Origin: Deinococcus sp. KNUC1210
GTDB lineage: Bacteria > Deinococcota > Deinococci > Deinococcales > Deinococcaceae
Assembly: GCF_022344005.1 (NCBI RefSeq)
Contig: NZ_CP092190.1
Span: 558,001 to 622,000, forward strand
Reading direction: 5' to 3'
DNA length: 64,000 bases
Below are positions 10,755 to 20,043 of the stretch, piece after piece. Position numbers and translations under genes: made by a program. The notes under the pieces are model-generated. The model was given only the letters and a program-made list of their open reading frames with translations. It did not search any database and was not told the DNA's origin. The stretch's first letter is position 1. Each line of letters opens with the position of its first letter.

Positions 10755-13676
10755 ATGACTGTTCAAGACCTCATAACGCCCGGCACTGTGCTGGGCCGCT
10801 ACACCGTAGAACGCGTCGAAGCTTTACCCCCGATTCAGGCGACCGCCTATCTGCTGCGCCACGAACTCGGCGCACGCCACCTGCACATCGAGCGGGACGA
10901 CGACAACCAGACGTTCGCGGTGTTCTTTCCCACGGTGCCCAGCGACAGTACCGGCGTGGCCCACATTCTGGAACACACCGCCCTGATGGGCAGCCGCAAT
11001 TTCCCGGTGGCCGATCCCTTCTTCTCGATGATTCCACGCAGCCTGAACACCTTCATGAATGCCATGACGGCTTCCGACTGGACGACGTACCTGTACAGTA
11101 CCCGCAACGAGAAGGATTTCTTCAACCTGCTGAACATCTATCTCGATGCTGCCTTCTTCCCGCTGCTGCGCTACGAATCCTTCCGCCGCGACGGACACCG
11201 CTTCGAGAATGCCGACCCCGCCGACATGGCCAGCGAGCTGAAGATGCAGGGCGTGGTCTACAACGAGATGAAGGGCGCGATGGCAAGCCCTTCGAGTGTG
11301 CTGTGGAAGGCGCTTCAGAAGGCGCTGTACCCCGACCTGACCTACGCCAACAATTCAGGCGGCGAACCCTCCGAGATTCCCAACCTGACGTACCAGGGCC
11401 TGAAGGACTTCCACGCGGCGCACTATCACCCGTCCAACGCGTACTTCTACACCTACGGGAACCTGCCGCTAAAACGCTATCTGGACGCCATCGAGGTGGG
11501 TGTGATGCAGGATTTCACGCCGAACTCACTCGACGTTTCGATTCCCGACCAGACCCCGTTTACCGAGCCGCAGGACGTGAAGGCCAGCTATCCGTCCACC
11601 GACACCGAGCGCGGCGCACAGGCGCTGGTGGCCTGGAAGCTGGGCCACAGCTTCGATCCCGATGAAAATCTGCGCTGGAAGGTGCTGAGCGAGGTGCTGC
11701 TGGGCAACGCCGCCGCGCCGCTGACCCGTCCACTGATCGAATCGGGCCTGGGAAGTGCGCTGTCAGACGGCAGCGGCTATCAGGACGAGTTCCGCGAGGC
11801 GGCCTTCGCGGTGGGCCTCAAGGGTCTGAGTGCAGCTTCTGCGCCTGCCGTTCATACACTCGTGCTCGACACCCTCGCGAAAATCGCCAGCGAAGGCCTG
11901 CCCACCGAGCTGATCGACAGTGCCCTGCACCAGTTCGAAATCGCTCAGAAGGAAGTGTCGAATTCCGGCTGGCCCTACAGCCTGAAGGTGGCCTTCCGCG
12001 CTGTCGGCCCCTGGCTGTACGGCGGCGACCCGCTCGACGGCCTGAATCTGGACGCCGCGCTGGCCCGCTTACAGGAGGCCCGCCGCAACGGACCGATCTT
12101 CGAGGACATGATCCGCTCTGACCTGCTGAATAACACCCACCGCGTCACCCTGACGCTCGTTCCCGACCCCGAACTGGCGAGCGCCCAGGAACAGGCCGAG
12201 CGAGAGATGGTGGCCCGCCTGAGTGCCGACTTCACCGAGGAAGACCGCGTGCGCGTAGTGCAGGAGGCGGTGTCGCTGCTGGAAAGCCAGGACACCGACG
12301 ACGACGTGAGCATCCTGCCGACCCTGACGCTGAACGATGTGACGCGCAAGGTGGCGCGGCCAGCCTATACGGTCGAGCAGACGGGCGGCGCAGTCGTGGG
12401 CCGGGTCGAGCAGCCGACGAGTGGCCTGGTCTATCTGGACGTGCAGGTCAGACTGCCAGAACTGAGCAGCGAAGAACTGGAACTGCTGCCGCTGTACGCC
12501 TTCACCGTCACGCGCAGCGGCGCAGCCGGACAGGATTACGCGGCGCTGGCACGGCGCATCGAGGCCGTGACCGGCGGTATCAGCGCGTCGGTGGGCAGCA
12601 CCACCGGGCCGGACAGCCTGAACGACCTGCGCCTGAGCATGAGCTTCGGCGGCAAAGCGCTCAGCCGCAATGCGGGCGAACTCGTCAGCGTGCTGCACGA
12701 CGTGATTGCCCAGCCGGAATTCGAGGCGACCCGACTGGAGCAGCTGCTCAAGCAGCGGGTGGCCGGTCAGAAAGCGGGCATCGTGAGCAGCGGCAACGCC
12801 TACGCCGGGCGGCTGGCAGCGGCGCAGCTCAGCCCAGAAGCGGCGCTGGACGAGCAGCTGATCGGGCTGGCGGGCCTGAAGCGCCTGGAAGCCCTGGTCG
12901 AGAGCGGCGACTGGGCCAGCACCATCGAGCGTCTGAAGGCCCTGCATGCCCGCGTGCTGGAAGGTCAGGGCCGCCTGTGTGTCACAGCCAGTGCCGGTGA
13001 TCTGGCGATGGACGTGAGCAGCATCACCAGCCTGTTTGGAGGCAGGCAGGCCGCGCACGTCTCGGCCCCCCTCGCGCCACGGATTCCGGCGGCCCGCACC
13101 ACCGATACCCCGGTGGCCTACAACGCGGTGGCCTTCCAGACCGTGCCCTTCACCCACCCCGACAGCCCCGCGCTGCTGGCCCTGGGCAACCTGCTGACCA
13201 GCGAGTACCTGCTGCGCGAACTGCGTGAAAAGGGCGGCGCATACGGCGGCGGCGCGGGCTTCAACTCGCACAGCGGCGTGTTCCGCATGACCAGCTACCG
13301 GGACCCCAACATCGGGCGCACCTTCGAGGTCTTCCGTCAGGCCCGCGACTTCCTGAACGGGCCAGCGTTTCATGGAGAGGGTGCGGGCCTGCGCGAGTTG
13401 AACGAGGCGATCCTGAGTGCCAGCAAGGGTCTCGATCCGCTCACCAGCCCCGACACCGTGGGCCGTATGCGCTTTTACGGCGACCTGGGCGGCTACACGG
13501 CCGACGTGCAGGAAGCGTATGTCGAACGGCTCCTGAACGTCCAGATCAGCGATCTGCAGCGGGTGATGGACACCTATCTGACGCCCGACCACGCCGCCTA
13601 TGCGCTGCTCGCGGGCAAAGACCCGAACACCGACACGGCCGCACAGGGCCTGAACTTCGAAGTCGAGAGCATCTGA
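10755..13676 (+). CDS. M16C (PreP-like) zinc metalloprotease
   Basis: Large insulinase-family peptidase of 973 aa, the single-chain double-length M16C type (presequence protease/falcilysin-like) that degrades peptides in a closed chamber. The inverted zinc motif HxxEH appears as HILEHTALMG near residue 75, with the distal zinc/catalytic region VVYNEMKGAM about 80 residues later. The C-terminal half carries the paired substrate-binding domain, including ELREKGGAYGGGAGF. No signal peptide is seen, so it is probably cytoplasmic. ATG 10755 has a -10 box 6 nt upstream. It is monocistronic by context. Confidence 0.93.
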   Translation: MTVQDLITPGTVLGRYTVERVEALPPIQATAYLLRHELGARHLHIERDDDNQTFAVFFPTVPSDSTGVAHILEHTALMGSRNFPVADPFFSMIPRSLNTFMNAMTASDWTTYLYSTRNEKDFFNLLNIYLDAAFFPLLRYESFRRDGHRFENADPADMASELKMQGVVYNEMKGAMASPSSVLWKALQKALYPDLTYANNSGGEPSEIPNLTYQGLKDFHAAHYHPSNAYFYTYGNLPLKRYLDAIEVGVMQDFTPNSLDVSIPDQTPFTEPQDVKASYPSTDTERGAQALVAWKLGHSFDPDENLRWKVLSEVLLGNAAAPLTRPLIESGLGSALSDGSGYQDEFREAAFAVGLKGLSAASAPAVHTLVLDTLAKIASEGLPTELIDSALHQFEIAQKEVSNSGWPYSLKVAFRAVGPWLYGGDPLDGLNLDAALARLQEARRNGPIFEDMIRSDLLNNTHRVTLTLVPDPELASAQEQAEREMVARLSADFTEEDRVRVVQEAVSLLESQDTDDDVSILPTLTLNDVTRKVARPAYTVEQTGGAVVGRVEQPTSGLVYLDVQVRLPELSSEELELLPLYAFTVTRSGAAGQDYAALARRIEAVTGGISASVGSTTGPDSLNDLRLSMSFGGKALSRNAGELVSVLHDVIAQPEFEATRLEQLLKQRVAGQKAGIVSSGNAYAGRLAAAQLSPEAALDEQLIGLAGLKRLEALVESGDWASTIERLKALHARVLEGQGRLCVTASAGDLAMDVSSITSLFGGRQAAHVSAPLAPRIPAARTTDTPVAYNAVAFQTVPFTHPDSPALLALGNLLTSEYLLRELREKGGAYGGGAGFNSHSGVFRMTSYRDPNIGRTFEVFRQARDFLNGPAFHGEGAGLRELNEAILSASKGLDPLTSPDTVGRMRFYGDLGGYTADVQEAYVERLLNVQISDLQRVMDTYLTPDHAAYALLAGKDPNTDTAAQGLNFEVESI

Positions 13677-13720
13677 TTCCCGCCTGACGCGCTCTACCAG
13701 AACACTCATCTTTTCTCCGT

Positions 13721-13726
13721 TACCAT
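13721..13726 (+). promoter_or_regulatory. -10 box TACCAT for leaderless mRNA of 13733 gene
   Basis: TACCAT, 6-nt spacer CAGGGC, ATG at 13733. Confidence 0.65.
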
Positions 13727-13732
13727 CAGGGC

Positions 13733-14125
13733 ATGAAGCGTTTCTACTCCGTCCTGATGGTTTCTGCTCTCTCTCTTTCCCTGTCACCGCTGACGCTGGC
13801 GGCCAGCACCCCCGATTATTCCGGCTCGTGGTACATCACGGCGGCGGGCGATGACGGCACCGTCGTCAACCAGTCGGTTGCCATCTATCAGACCGAGAAA
13901 AACGGTCAGATTTTCCTGAGTGGCTACAGCTTTTCAGGGGCACTGAAGAACGGTGTCGGCAGCGTGTACAAGGTCACGAAATACAAGGAATACACCCGCA
14001 CCGAATCGGGCACCATCTCGATGAACGAGCACAGCCTGAGCGGGTCTGGCACGGTGCGCGAGGTCTACACCTCCGGCGACATCGTGGTGACGAAGTACAA
14101 GATCAGCGGCATCAAGCGCGGCTGA
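13733..14125 (+). CDS. Small secreted protein of unknown function
   Basis: A 130-aa protein with a clear signal peptide (MKRFYSVLMVSALSLSLSPL, cleavage near LAAS). The mature part is rich in Ser/Thr/Gly/Tyr and beta-strand-like (DYSGSWYITAAGDDG, KVTKYKEYTRTESG), without cysteines. I do not recognise a family. It is followed directly by a Rho-independent terminator, so it is probably a single-gene unit. Confidence 0.75.
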   Translation: MKRFYSVLMVSALSLSLSPLTLAASTPDYSGSWYITAAGDDGTVVNQSVAIYQTEKNGQIFLSGYSFSGALKNGVGSVYKVTKYKEYTRTESGTISMNEHSLSGSGTVREVYTSGDIVVTKYKISGIKRG

Positions 14126-14149
14126 GCCGATAGCCGACCCGCTAAGAGG

Positions 14150-14176
14150 AACCCTGCCATATGGTGGGGTTTTTTC
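14150..14176 (+). terminator. Rho-independent terminator
   Basis: AACCCTGCCATATGGTGGGGTT folds into a short GC hairpin immediately followed by TTTTTT. It lies 25 nt downstream of the small secreted protein gene. Confidence 0.85.
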
Positions 14177-14229
14177 GTTTCAGAGAGCTTCCCCACTATC
14201 GGAACCATGTCCAGAAGGGTTCGGGTGTC

Positions 14230-14631
14230 TCAGGCCAGATGTTCCCATTCGCGGCGCAGCAGATCGAGCTTGACCGAGTCGTAGCGCACGCCCTCCCACA
14301 GCCGCGCTTCACGCACGCGGGCGCACTCGCGGTAGCCGGTACGCTGGGCAGCGCGGATCATGCGGAGATTGCCGCTCCAGGTGGTGAGCGTCAGCACATG
14401 GGCCAAGGTGTCCCGGAAGGTCTCGGCTGTCCACTGCCTCAGCGCCTCCCGACCATAGCCGCTGTTCCAGTACGCCGGGTCGTAGATCACGATGCCCAGT
14501 TCCATCCAGCCGCCGTCCTCCGGGTCTTCCCAGAAGCGCGTGACCATGCCGCGCAGTTCACCGCCGATCTCGATGACCCGCATATCCGGCTGTTCCATCT
14601 GCGTCAGCGCCCGCGCCGTGTACTCACTCAG
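14230..14631 (-). pseudogene. GNAT acetyltransferase gene, 3' part cut off by the IS
   Basis: C-terminal portion of a RimJ/RimL-like GNAT acetyltransferase: GGELRGMVTRFWEDP, MELGIVIYDPAYWNSGYGRE (acetyl-CoA loop) and GNLRMIRAAQRTGYRECAR. The matching N-terminal part is at 16071-16213 on the same strand. Removing the element and one copy of the 5-bp CTCAG duplication joins the parts in frame into a 179-aa protein of normal GNAT length. The apparent start MAKVEL at 14646 is encoded by the IS inverted repeat and is therefore not the native N-terminus. Confidence 0.9.
14627..14631. repeat. Target-site duplication, left copy (CTCAG)
   Basis: CTCAG directly flanks the left IS end and is repeated at 16071-16075 next to the right end. 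Confidence 0.85.
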
Positions 14632-14655
14632 CTCGACTTTGGCCATCGGATAGCG

Positions 14656-16012
14656 TCAAGCAGCGTAGCAGAGTACGTCTGCGAGGCGCTCAATGAACTC
14701 AAGTGGGACTTGAACCATTTCACCACCTGGCGCGGATGTGCGGAAAGTCGGTACCTTCCATAAAGCTCGCCGAACCTCGGCGAGCGCATCGACGAACGTT
14801 GGCAGGGTCTTGTCGTACCAAGCGGCACGACGAACCCAAGGTTCATGGTGTTGCCAGCGCTCGTGGGCCATCAGGGTCACGAGGGAGAACAGCCCCAGCA
14901 ACGCTGGGGTTGTTCGGGCGATGGCAAGATCGGTCCACTGCCGCTGCGTTTCCACGCCCAGGTGTGCTCGGACCTCTTCAAAGGTGACTTCAAGCTGCCA
15001 CCGCTGCACGAAGAACTCCAGGATCTGCATCGGAGTCTGCAGGAGGTCCGTGCAGAGCAGGGCTTGGGTGGAGAATCGACAGCTGGGGTCACGGACGAGA
15101 ACCCAGCGCACCGGAAGGGGTGGGAGGCCGTTGTGATACCAGACCGCAGTTCTGAGAAACGATCTCGACCTCCCGGTGGGTTTCACCGTACCAACGGTTC
15201 AAGTGAACACGCTCCCAGCACGTCTTTGGATCGTGCATCAGGGATGCCAGGGTCGGCAGACGATCGCCTTTCAGTCGGGGTCGGCCCAGCTGGCCGACCT
15301 GTCGTTCTGGGGCTGGGTCGTACAGCGCAGCATCGAGGCGAAGTCTGGTGATGACCGTGATTGGATGGCCCTGCTGGAGGTCATGGAGCCAGGCAATACT
15401 GGCGTAGGCGCTGTCTGCCACCACGATCAGTGGCCGTCCAGGACACCAGCGCTGTACGACGCGGAGCATCTGCCGAGCCCAGTCCGTCAGCGATTTATGC
15501 TGGTGGCCACGTTCTTCGTTGTACCGCTGTGACGGCACCAGTGCCGTCAGGAATGGACACGCCCAGATGTGACTGGCTCAGGGAATGGGCGTCAGGAGCA
15601 TCAGGCTCAGCCAGCGGAGCCCGCTGGCTTTCACAAAGTGTCCATGACTGGATCTGACCGGGTCACGGTAGATCCCTTTGGCGCTGATCTTCGCTCCAGT
15701 GCGTCGTTCTATGGTGTCATCCAAACCAAGAATCAATGGACCAGAGGGGACAAAGGCGGTCAAGAGCAGACTGAGGAGCACCCGACTGGCCTGAAAACTC
15801 GACCAGTGCGCCCGATTCAAGAGGCGGTGGTATTTGCCGAACCTTGAGTCGTCTGCCAATCCAAGGACGCGCAAGGCAGCCGTCACGGTCCTTTTTCCAG
15901 GAGACAAGAGTGCCCCGACTACCAGCAATTGGGCCTGTGGCCAGATTCGTGCCGAAAACAGTGGGGCAAATCCGTTTAGGACCCCAGCGAACCACTTCGG
16001 AAGCAGTGTCAT
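14656..16012 (-). pseudogene. DDE transposase, one in-frame stop and one frame break
   Basis: Transposase with DDE catalytic motifs: first D in LILGLDDTIERRTG, second D in LIVVADSAYASIAWL, and the C-terminal E in FVQRWQLEVTFEEVRAHLG, which fits the IS4-type F/Y-(2)-R-(3)-E-(6)-R/K pattern. Translation from ATG 16012 stops at a TGA at 15578-15580 where TGG (Trp) would keep LLTPIP-WASHIW in frame. A second break near 15150 (AGAACT, one extra A) separates REVEIVSQ from TAVWYHNGL. Correcting both gives about 450 aa. As read, the element could not produce an intact transposase. Confidence 0.85.
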
Positions 16013-16021
16013 GCTCAAGTC

Positions 16022-16055
16022 TGACAGGGGGCGCAGCTGGCTGCGCCCCCTGTCA
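16022..16055. other. Perfect 15-bp hairpin inside right IS end
   Basis: TGACAGGGGGCGCAG (16022-16036), loop CTGG, CTGCGCCCCCTGTCA (16041-16055). It sits between the inverted repeat and the transposase start, where several ISs carry structures that block transcription entering from flanking genes. Confidence 0.8.
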
Positions 16056-16070
16056 ATGGCCAAAGTCGAG

Positions 16071-16213
16071 CTCAGGCTCGGTCCTGAAACGGCCTGGTGA
16101 AAATATGGCCCGTCCCAGCGCTTCCACTCGGCGTCGGGTGTGGCGTACAGCCAGCGCCACAGCTCTGGCAGGTCAGCGAGGGTGCGTGGGCGGAGGTGAA
16201 GAGCGTCGAGCAT
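16071..16213 (-). pseudogene. GNAT acetyltransferase gene, 5' part
   Basis: First 46 native residues (starting MLDALHLRPRTLADLPELWR) are a typical GNAT N-terminus; the reading then runs into the IS right end. The first 5 bases (16071-16075, CTCAG) are the second copy of the target duplication. The promoter remains intact in front of ATG 16213, with TAAGCT 5 nt upstream, so the disrupted gene may still be transcribed into the element. Confidence 0.88.
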
Positions 16214-16237
16214 ATCAGAGCTTACCAGAAGCGACCT

Positions 16238-16271
16238 TATCTGGTGCTATCTGATGTTATCTATTTATAAT
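16238..16271 (+). promoter_or_regulatory. Three 10-bp tandem repeats overlapping a TATAAT -10
   Basis: TATCTGGTGC, TATCTGATGT and TATCTATTTA start at 16238, 16248 and 16258, i.e. one helical turn apart. A consensus TATAAT lies at 16266-16271, upstream of the HTH gene. They look like operator or activator sites shared by the divergent GNAT and HTH genes. Confidence 0.6.
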
Positions 16272-16320
16272 TGACATGAGATGGAATAGATTGATCCCGT
16301 CAGAAAGGAGCTGACCTCTG

Positions 16321-16710
16321 ATGACCCCAGATGACAAACAAGATGAGGTTCTGACCCTGGAAGAGCTGGCGGCACTGCTCAAGGTGAGTGAAACCACCGC
16401 CTACTCGCTGGTACGGGGCGGCGAGTTGCCAGGACGCAAGGTGGGCCGCGAGTGGCGCTTCCTGAAGACGCGGGTGTTCGAGTGGCTGGCCCAGACCGGC
16501 ACGGGAGACGAGATGCAGGGAACCAACGGTGTGGTACAGCGTGATGAACAGGGCGGCGAATTCAAGATCGAGGACAACCGTGAATACGTGGCGATGTGGT
16601 TGCCCATGACCCGCACCGAGAAAGCTGCCCAGCTCCAAAAGGCTGCACGAGACGGTGTAAACGTGAGCGAACTGGTGGCGGAATATCTCCGCGCTTGGTC
16701 AAAAGAGTAG
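16321..16710 (+). CDS. Excisionase/MerR-like helix-turn-helix DNA-binding protein
   Basis: Small DNA-binding protein of 129 aa. Residues 10-55 match the HTH_17/excisionase fold (LTLEELAALLKVSETTAYSL, then GRKVGREWRFLKTRVFEWL). The C-terminal part (residues 85-129) is a separate helical module with TRTEKAAQLQKAARDGVNVS, reminiscent of ribbon-helix-helix proteins. AAAGGAG lies 10 nt before ATG 16321. Upstream are three helically phased TATCT repeats and a TATAAT box, so autoregulation is plausible. Targets are unknown. No phage integrase is nearby, so a chromosomal regulator is more likely than a true excisionase. Confidence 0.85.
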   Translation: MTPDDKQDEVLTLEELAALLKVSETTAYSLVRGGELPGRKVGREWRFLKTRVFEWLAQTGTGDEMQGTNGVVQRDEQGGEFKIEDNREYVAMWLPMTRTEKAAQLQKAARDGVNVSELVAEYLRAWSKE

Positions 16711-16717
16711 AAGAGGA

Positions 16718-16768
16718 GGAAGAGAAGAGAGGCGGCTTCCCTTCAGGAAACCGCCTCTCTTCTCTTCC
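16718..16768. terminator. Strong bidirectional terminator between HTH gene and clpA
   Basis: GGAAGAGAAGAGAGGCGG (16718-16735) pairs perfectly with 16751-16768. An inner TTCC/GGAA stem extends it to about 22 bp with one mismatch. The genes on either side converge. Confidence 0.85.
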
Positions 16769-16776
16769 AAATCGGT

Positions 16777-19014
16777 TTACTCAAAAGTAAATCCCTGTGC
16801 TCCGCTGTCCACGCTCACCTCTCCTCCGTTCTTCAGCCGGCCGAACAGCAGCAGGTCTGCGAGGGGGCGGCTCAGTTCGCGCTCGATGACGCGGGCCAGC
16901 GGACGTGCACCCATGGCCGGATCGTAGCCGAGTTCCGCCAGCTTTGCACGGGCCGCCGCACTCACCGAAAGCGTCACGCCGCGCTCCAGCAGCTGCGCCG
17001 CGAGCTGCGCCACGAACTTATCGACCACCTGCGCCATCACCCGTTCATCCAGCGCCCTGAACACCAGCACTCCGTCGAGGCGGTTCCTGAACTCCGGCGA
17101 GAAGGTGCGCGTCACCGCTTCCAGCATCTGCCCCTCGCGCCCGGTGCGCCCGAACCCCAGCGCGGGCCGAGCAGCGTCAGCGGCCCCGGCATTGGTGGTG
17201 TACAGAATGATCAGGCCGCGCCCGTCCACCTTTTTCCGGTGTGGTCGGTCAGGGTTCCGTGGTCCATCAGCTGGAGAAAGACGTTGTACACGTCGGGGTG
17301 CGCCTTCTCGATCTCGTCGAGCAGCAGCACCGAATGGGGATTCTTGGCGATGCCGTCTGTCAGCAGGCCGCCCTGATCGAAGCCCACGTAGCCGGGGGCG
17401 CCCCGATCAGGCGCGAGGCAGTGTGCGCTTCCTGATACTCGCTCATGTCGAATCTCAGCAGTTCCACTCCCAGCCGCTCGGCCAGGGCGCGGCTCAGCTC
17501 GGTTTTGCCCACCCCGGTGGGGCCAGCCAGCAAGAAGGCGGCCTGTGGACGGCGCGGATCACGCAGCCCCGCCCGCGCCAGCTTGACGGCGTTGGCGATG
17601 GTTTCGATGGCGGCGTCCTGCCCGTAAACCTTCGCCTTCAGGTCGCTTTCCAGCGTGGCGAGGCTCTGCACTTCCTCGGCCTTGACAGTGCCCAGCGGCA
17701 CCCGGGCCATGCGCGAAACGGTGGCCTCGATGTCTGGCACCGTCACGGTCTGGGTGCCCTTTCTGGCCTCGCGGCGGGCGCTGTAGCTCGCTCCGGCCTC
17801 GTCCAGCACGTCGATAGCCTTGTCGGGCAGAAAGCGGCCCTGTAGGTGCCGCACGCTCAGGCGCACCGCCGCTTCCAGACTGTCCTGCGGGTACGAAACC
17901 CCGTGGTGTTCGGCGTAGCGCGGGGCCAGCCCCTTCAGAATCTCCAGCGCGTCCTCTTCGCTCGGCTCCGGCACATCTACGGTCTGGAATCTGCGCCACA
18001 GCGCCCGGTCTTTTTCGAGGTGACGCAGTTCGGCGGGCGTGGTCGCGCCCATCACGCGCAGTCTGCCGCGTGCCAGCGCGGGTTTCAGCAGATTGGCGGC
18101 GTCCATGCTGCCGCCCTCGGTGGCCCCGGCCCCCACCAGGGTGTGCAGTTCGTCGATGAACAGCACCGCGTTCTGCTCGTCCAACCGGCTCAGGACCGCC
18201 TTCAGCCGGGCCTCGAAATCACCCCGGTACCGCGTTCCGGCCAGCAGCGCTCCCATATCGAGCGAGTACACAACTGCGCCCTTCAGGAAGGCGGGCACCT
18301 CTCCGGCGGCGATGGCCTGCGCCAGTCCCTCGGCCATCGCGGTCTTGCCCACGCCCGGCTCTCCTACCAGCACCGGGTTGTTCTTGGCGCGGCGGGCCAG
18401 GATATGTGTCACGCGGGTCAGTTCCACGTCTCGCCCGATCAGCGGATCGTAGCGGCCCTCGGCGGCCCCTTCGCTCAGATTCTCGGTGTAGGCGGCCAGC
18501 GGGTCGGGGGCGCAGCTTCGCCCGTGTCGGTGTCGGCTGCACTTTCCTCGACGCCCCGCGAGCGGAACTCGGCCTCGCGCCCCGCCACCTTCGCCTTGCC
18601 GTGACTCAGATAGCCCAGCACGTCCAGCCGGGTCAGCCCCTGACGTTCCAGTGCGTAGCGGGCAAAACTGTCGGGCATCTCCATAACTTCCGCCAGCACC
18701 CGAAGCCCATCTACCGGCTCCTTTCCCTTGCCCGACGCCTGAAGCTGCCACATCGCGGCCTGCACCACCTGTTGCAGCGCCAGGGAGTATTCGGGCGAGA
18801 GCGTGCCCGTTCCCACCTCGAAGTCGGCCAGGGTACGTTCCAGATCGGTGTTCAGCCGCTCCAGATCGATGCCGCAGGCCAGCAGGGCGGCTCTGGTCTG
18901 CGGGTCGTCGCTCAGAGCCAGCAACAGATGTTCGAGCGTCACGAATTCGTGTCCGCGCAGGGCTGCCAGCGTCGCCGCCCGCTGGATCGCCTGCTGAAGC
19001 GCCTCTGAAATCAT
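16777..19014 (-). CDS. clpA: ClpA, ATP-dependent Clp protease ATPase subunit (three frame breaks)
   Basis: Hexameric AAA+ unfoldase feeding ClpP; works with the adaptor ClpS encoded 22 nt upstream. It has a Clp N-domain (residues 1-140, [15 protein letters not shown]), AAA-1 with Walker [17 protein letters not shown] and GATTPAEL, and AAA-2 with [16 protein letters not shown] and C-terminal [16 protein letters not shown]. Reading is broken at 18506-18510 (G5), 17394-17398 (G5) and 17231-17235 (T5). Each needs one more base in the run, after which a continuous 746-aa protein matches normal ClpA length. ATG 19014 has GAGGTG upstream. Three independent homopolymer losses in a conserved gene argue for sequence error. 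Confidence 0.9.
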
Positions 19015-19036
19015 CCGTTCACCTCAAATACTGGGT

Positions 19037-19351
<315 letters not shown>

Positions 19352-19357
19352 GGCGAA

Positions 19358-19363
19358 ATGCTA
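19358..19363 (-). promoter_or_regulatory. -10 box TAGCAT for leaderless clpS mRNA
   Basis: TAGCAT, 6-nt spacer TTCGCC, ATG at 19351. Confidence 0.7.
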
Positions 19364-19423
19364 GCGCCTGCCCGGTCACGCGGCGGCAATCGCCGTCACA
19401 AGGCGGCCCTTACCGGCGGAATC

Positions 19424-19888
19424 TCAGCGGGTGCGGTAGACGTCCACGCCGTATTCGCAGCCGCCCGTGTTGGCACATCCGGTCATGCTCACCTTCAGCT
19501 TGAAGTCGCCGGTTCGCCTGACCTTCACGTCCACCACCGGAATCTTGTTGTCGGCGTCGTCGCGATCGATCAGAGTGCCGCCGGTGTCGCGCAGTTCCAG
19601 ATCGAGATTGGTGCAGTCGTCGTCGCACACACCCACGATCTTGTAGGTGCGCCCCGCCACCAGCGTGTACGTGACGGTGATGGCATGGGCTCTGTAGAGC
19701 ACGTCCATATCGCGCAGGTTCAGCAGGCGCGTCCAGCCGCCGCCTTTGGTATGCCAGTCGTCGTAACGGTCCTGCAGGTTCTTCCGCACCTGATCCTCGT
19801 ACCGGTCAGCCACGCCCCCCGAACTGCCGAGCAGGGTCAGCAGAGCGAACGCTGCGGTCTTCAAACGGTGTGCGCTCGTAGGACTCGT
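19424..19888 (-). CDS. Secreted protein of unknown function with probable ACG start
   Basis: Predicted exported protein of about 154 aa. The N-terminus SPTSAHRLKTAAFALLTLLG resembles a signal peptide and the mature part (DRYEDQVRKNLQDRYDDW, then GRTYKIVGVCDDDCTNLDLE) looks like a small beta-rich domain with four cysteines (VCDDDC, MTGCANTGGC) that could form disulfides. A perfect Shine-Dalgarno AAGGAGG (19897-19903) sits 8 nt before an in-frame ACG at 19888. No ATG/GTG occurs at that spacing; the nearest other candidate is TTG at 19864. Either ACG is used or the base is an ATG variant. Family not recognised. Confidence 0.65.
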   Translation of the reverse strand, partial: TSPTSAHRLKTAAFALLTLLGSSGGVADRYEDQVRKNLQDRYDDWHTKGGGWTRLLNLRDMDVLYRAHAITVTYTLVAGRTYKIVGVCDDDCTNLDLELRDTGGTLIDRDDADNKIPVVDVKVRRTGDFKLKVSMTGCANTGGCEYGVDVYRTR

Positions 19889-20043
19889 AAGATCAGCCTC
19901 CTTCCGGATGTGTGCTCCGCCTGATGCCTGAGGGCGTCGCCGCTCTTTTCCGAACTCGGGATACCAGCAGTATAACTTTCTCCTTTCCGCCGCCGGACGA
20001 ACGGAATGTGGGACAGAACAGGCCACACGGAGACGGTGAATGT

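Larger units (their letters stand above)
14632..16070 (-). mobile_element. IS element (IS4/IS701-like DDE transposase), 1,439 bp
   Basis: Bounded by 15-bp perfect terminal inverted repeats CTCGACTTTGGCCAT (14632-14646, and as reverse complement 16056-16070), with a 5-bp direct duplication CTCAG outside. It carries one transposase reading region on the minus strand, running from the right to the left end, and a 15-bp perfect hairpin just inside the right end. The insertion interrupts a GNAT acetyltransferase gene. A 5-bp duplication and a single transposase gene fit an IS4-superfamily element; the exact family cannot be fixed by eye. Confidence 0.93.

Noticed and set aside
17231..17235. Programmed frameshift in clpA
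   Set aside because: The A5 site could in principle slip, but two other breaks in the same gene could not, and ClpA is not known to be recoded.
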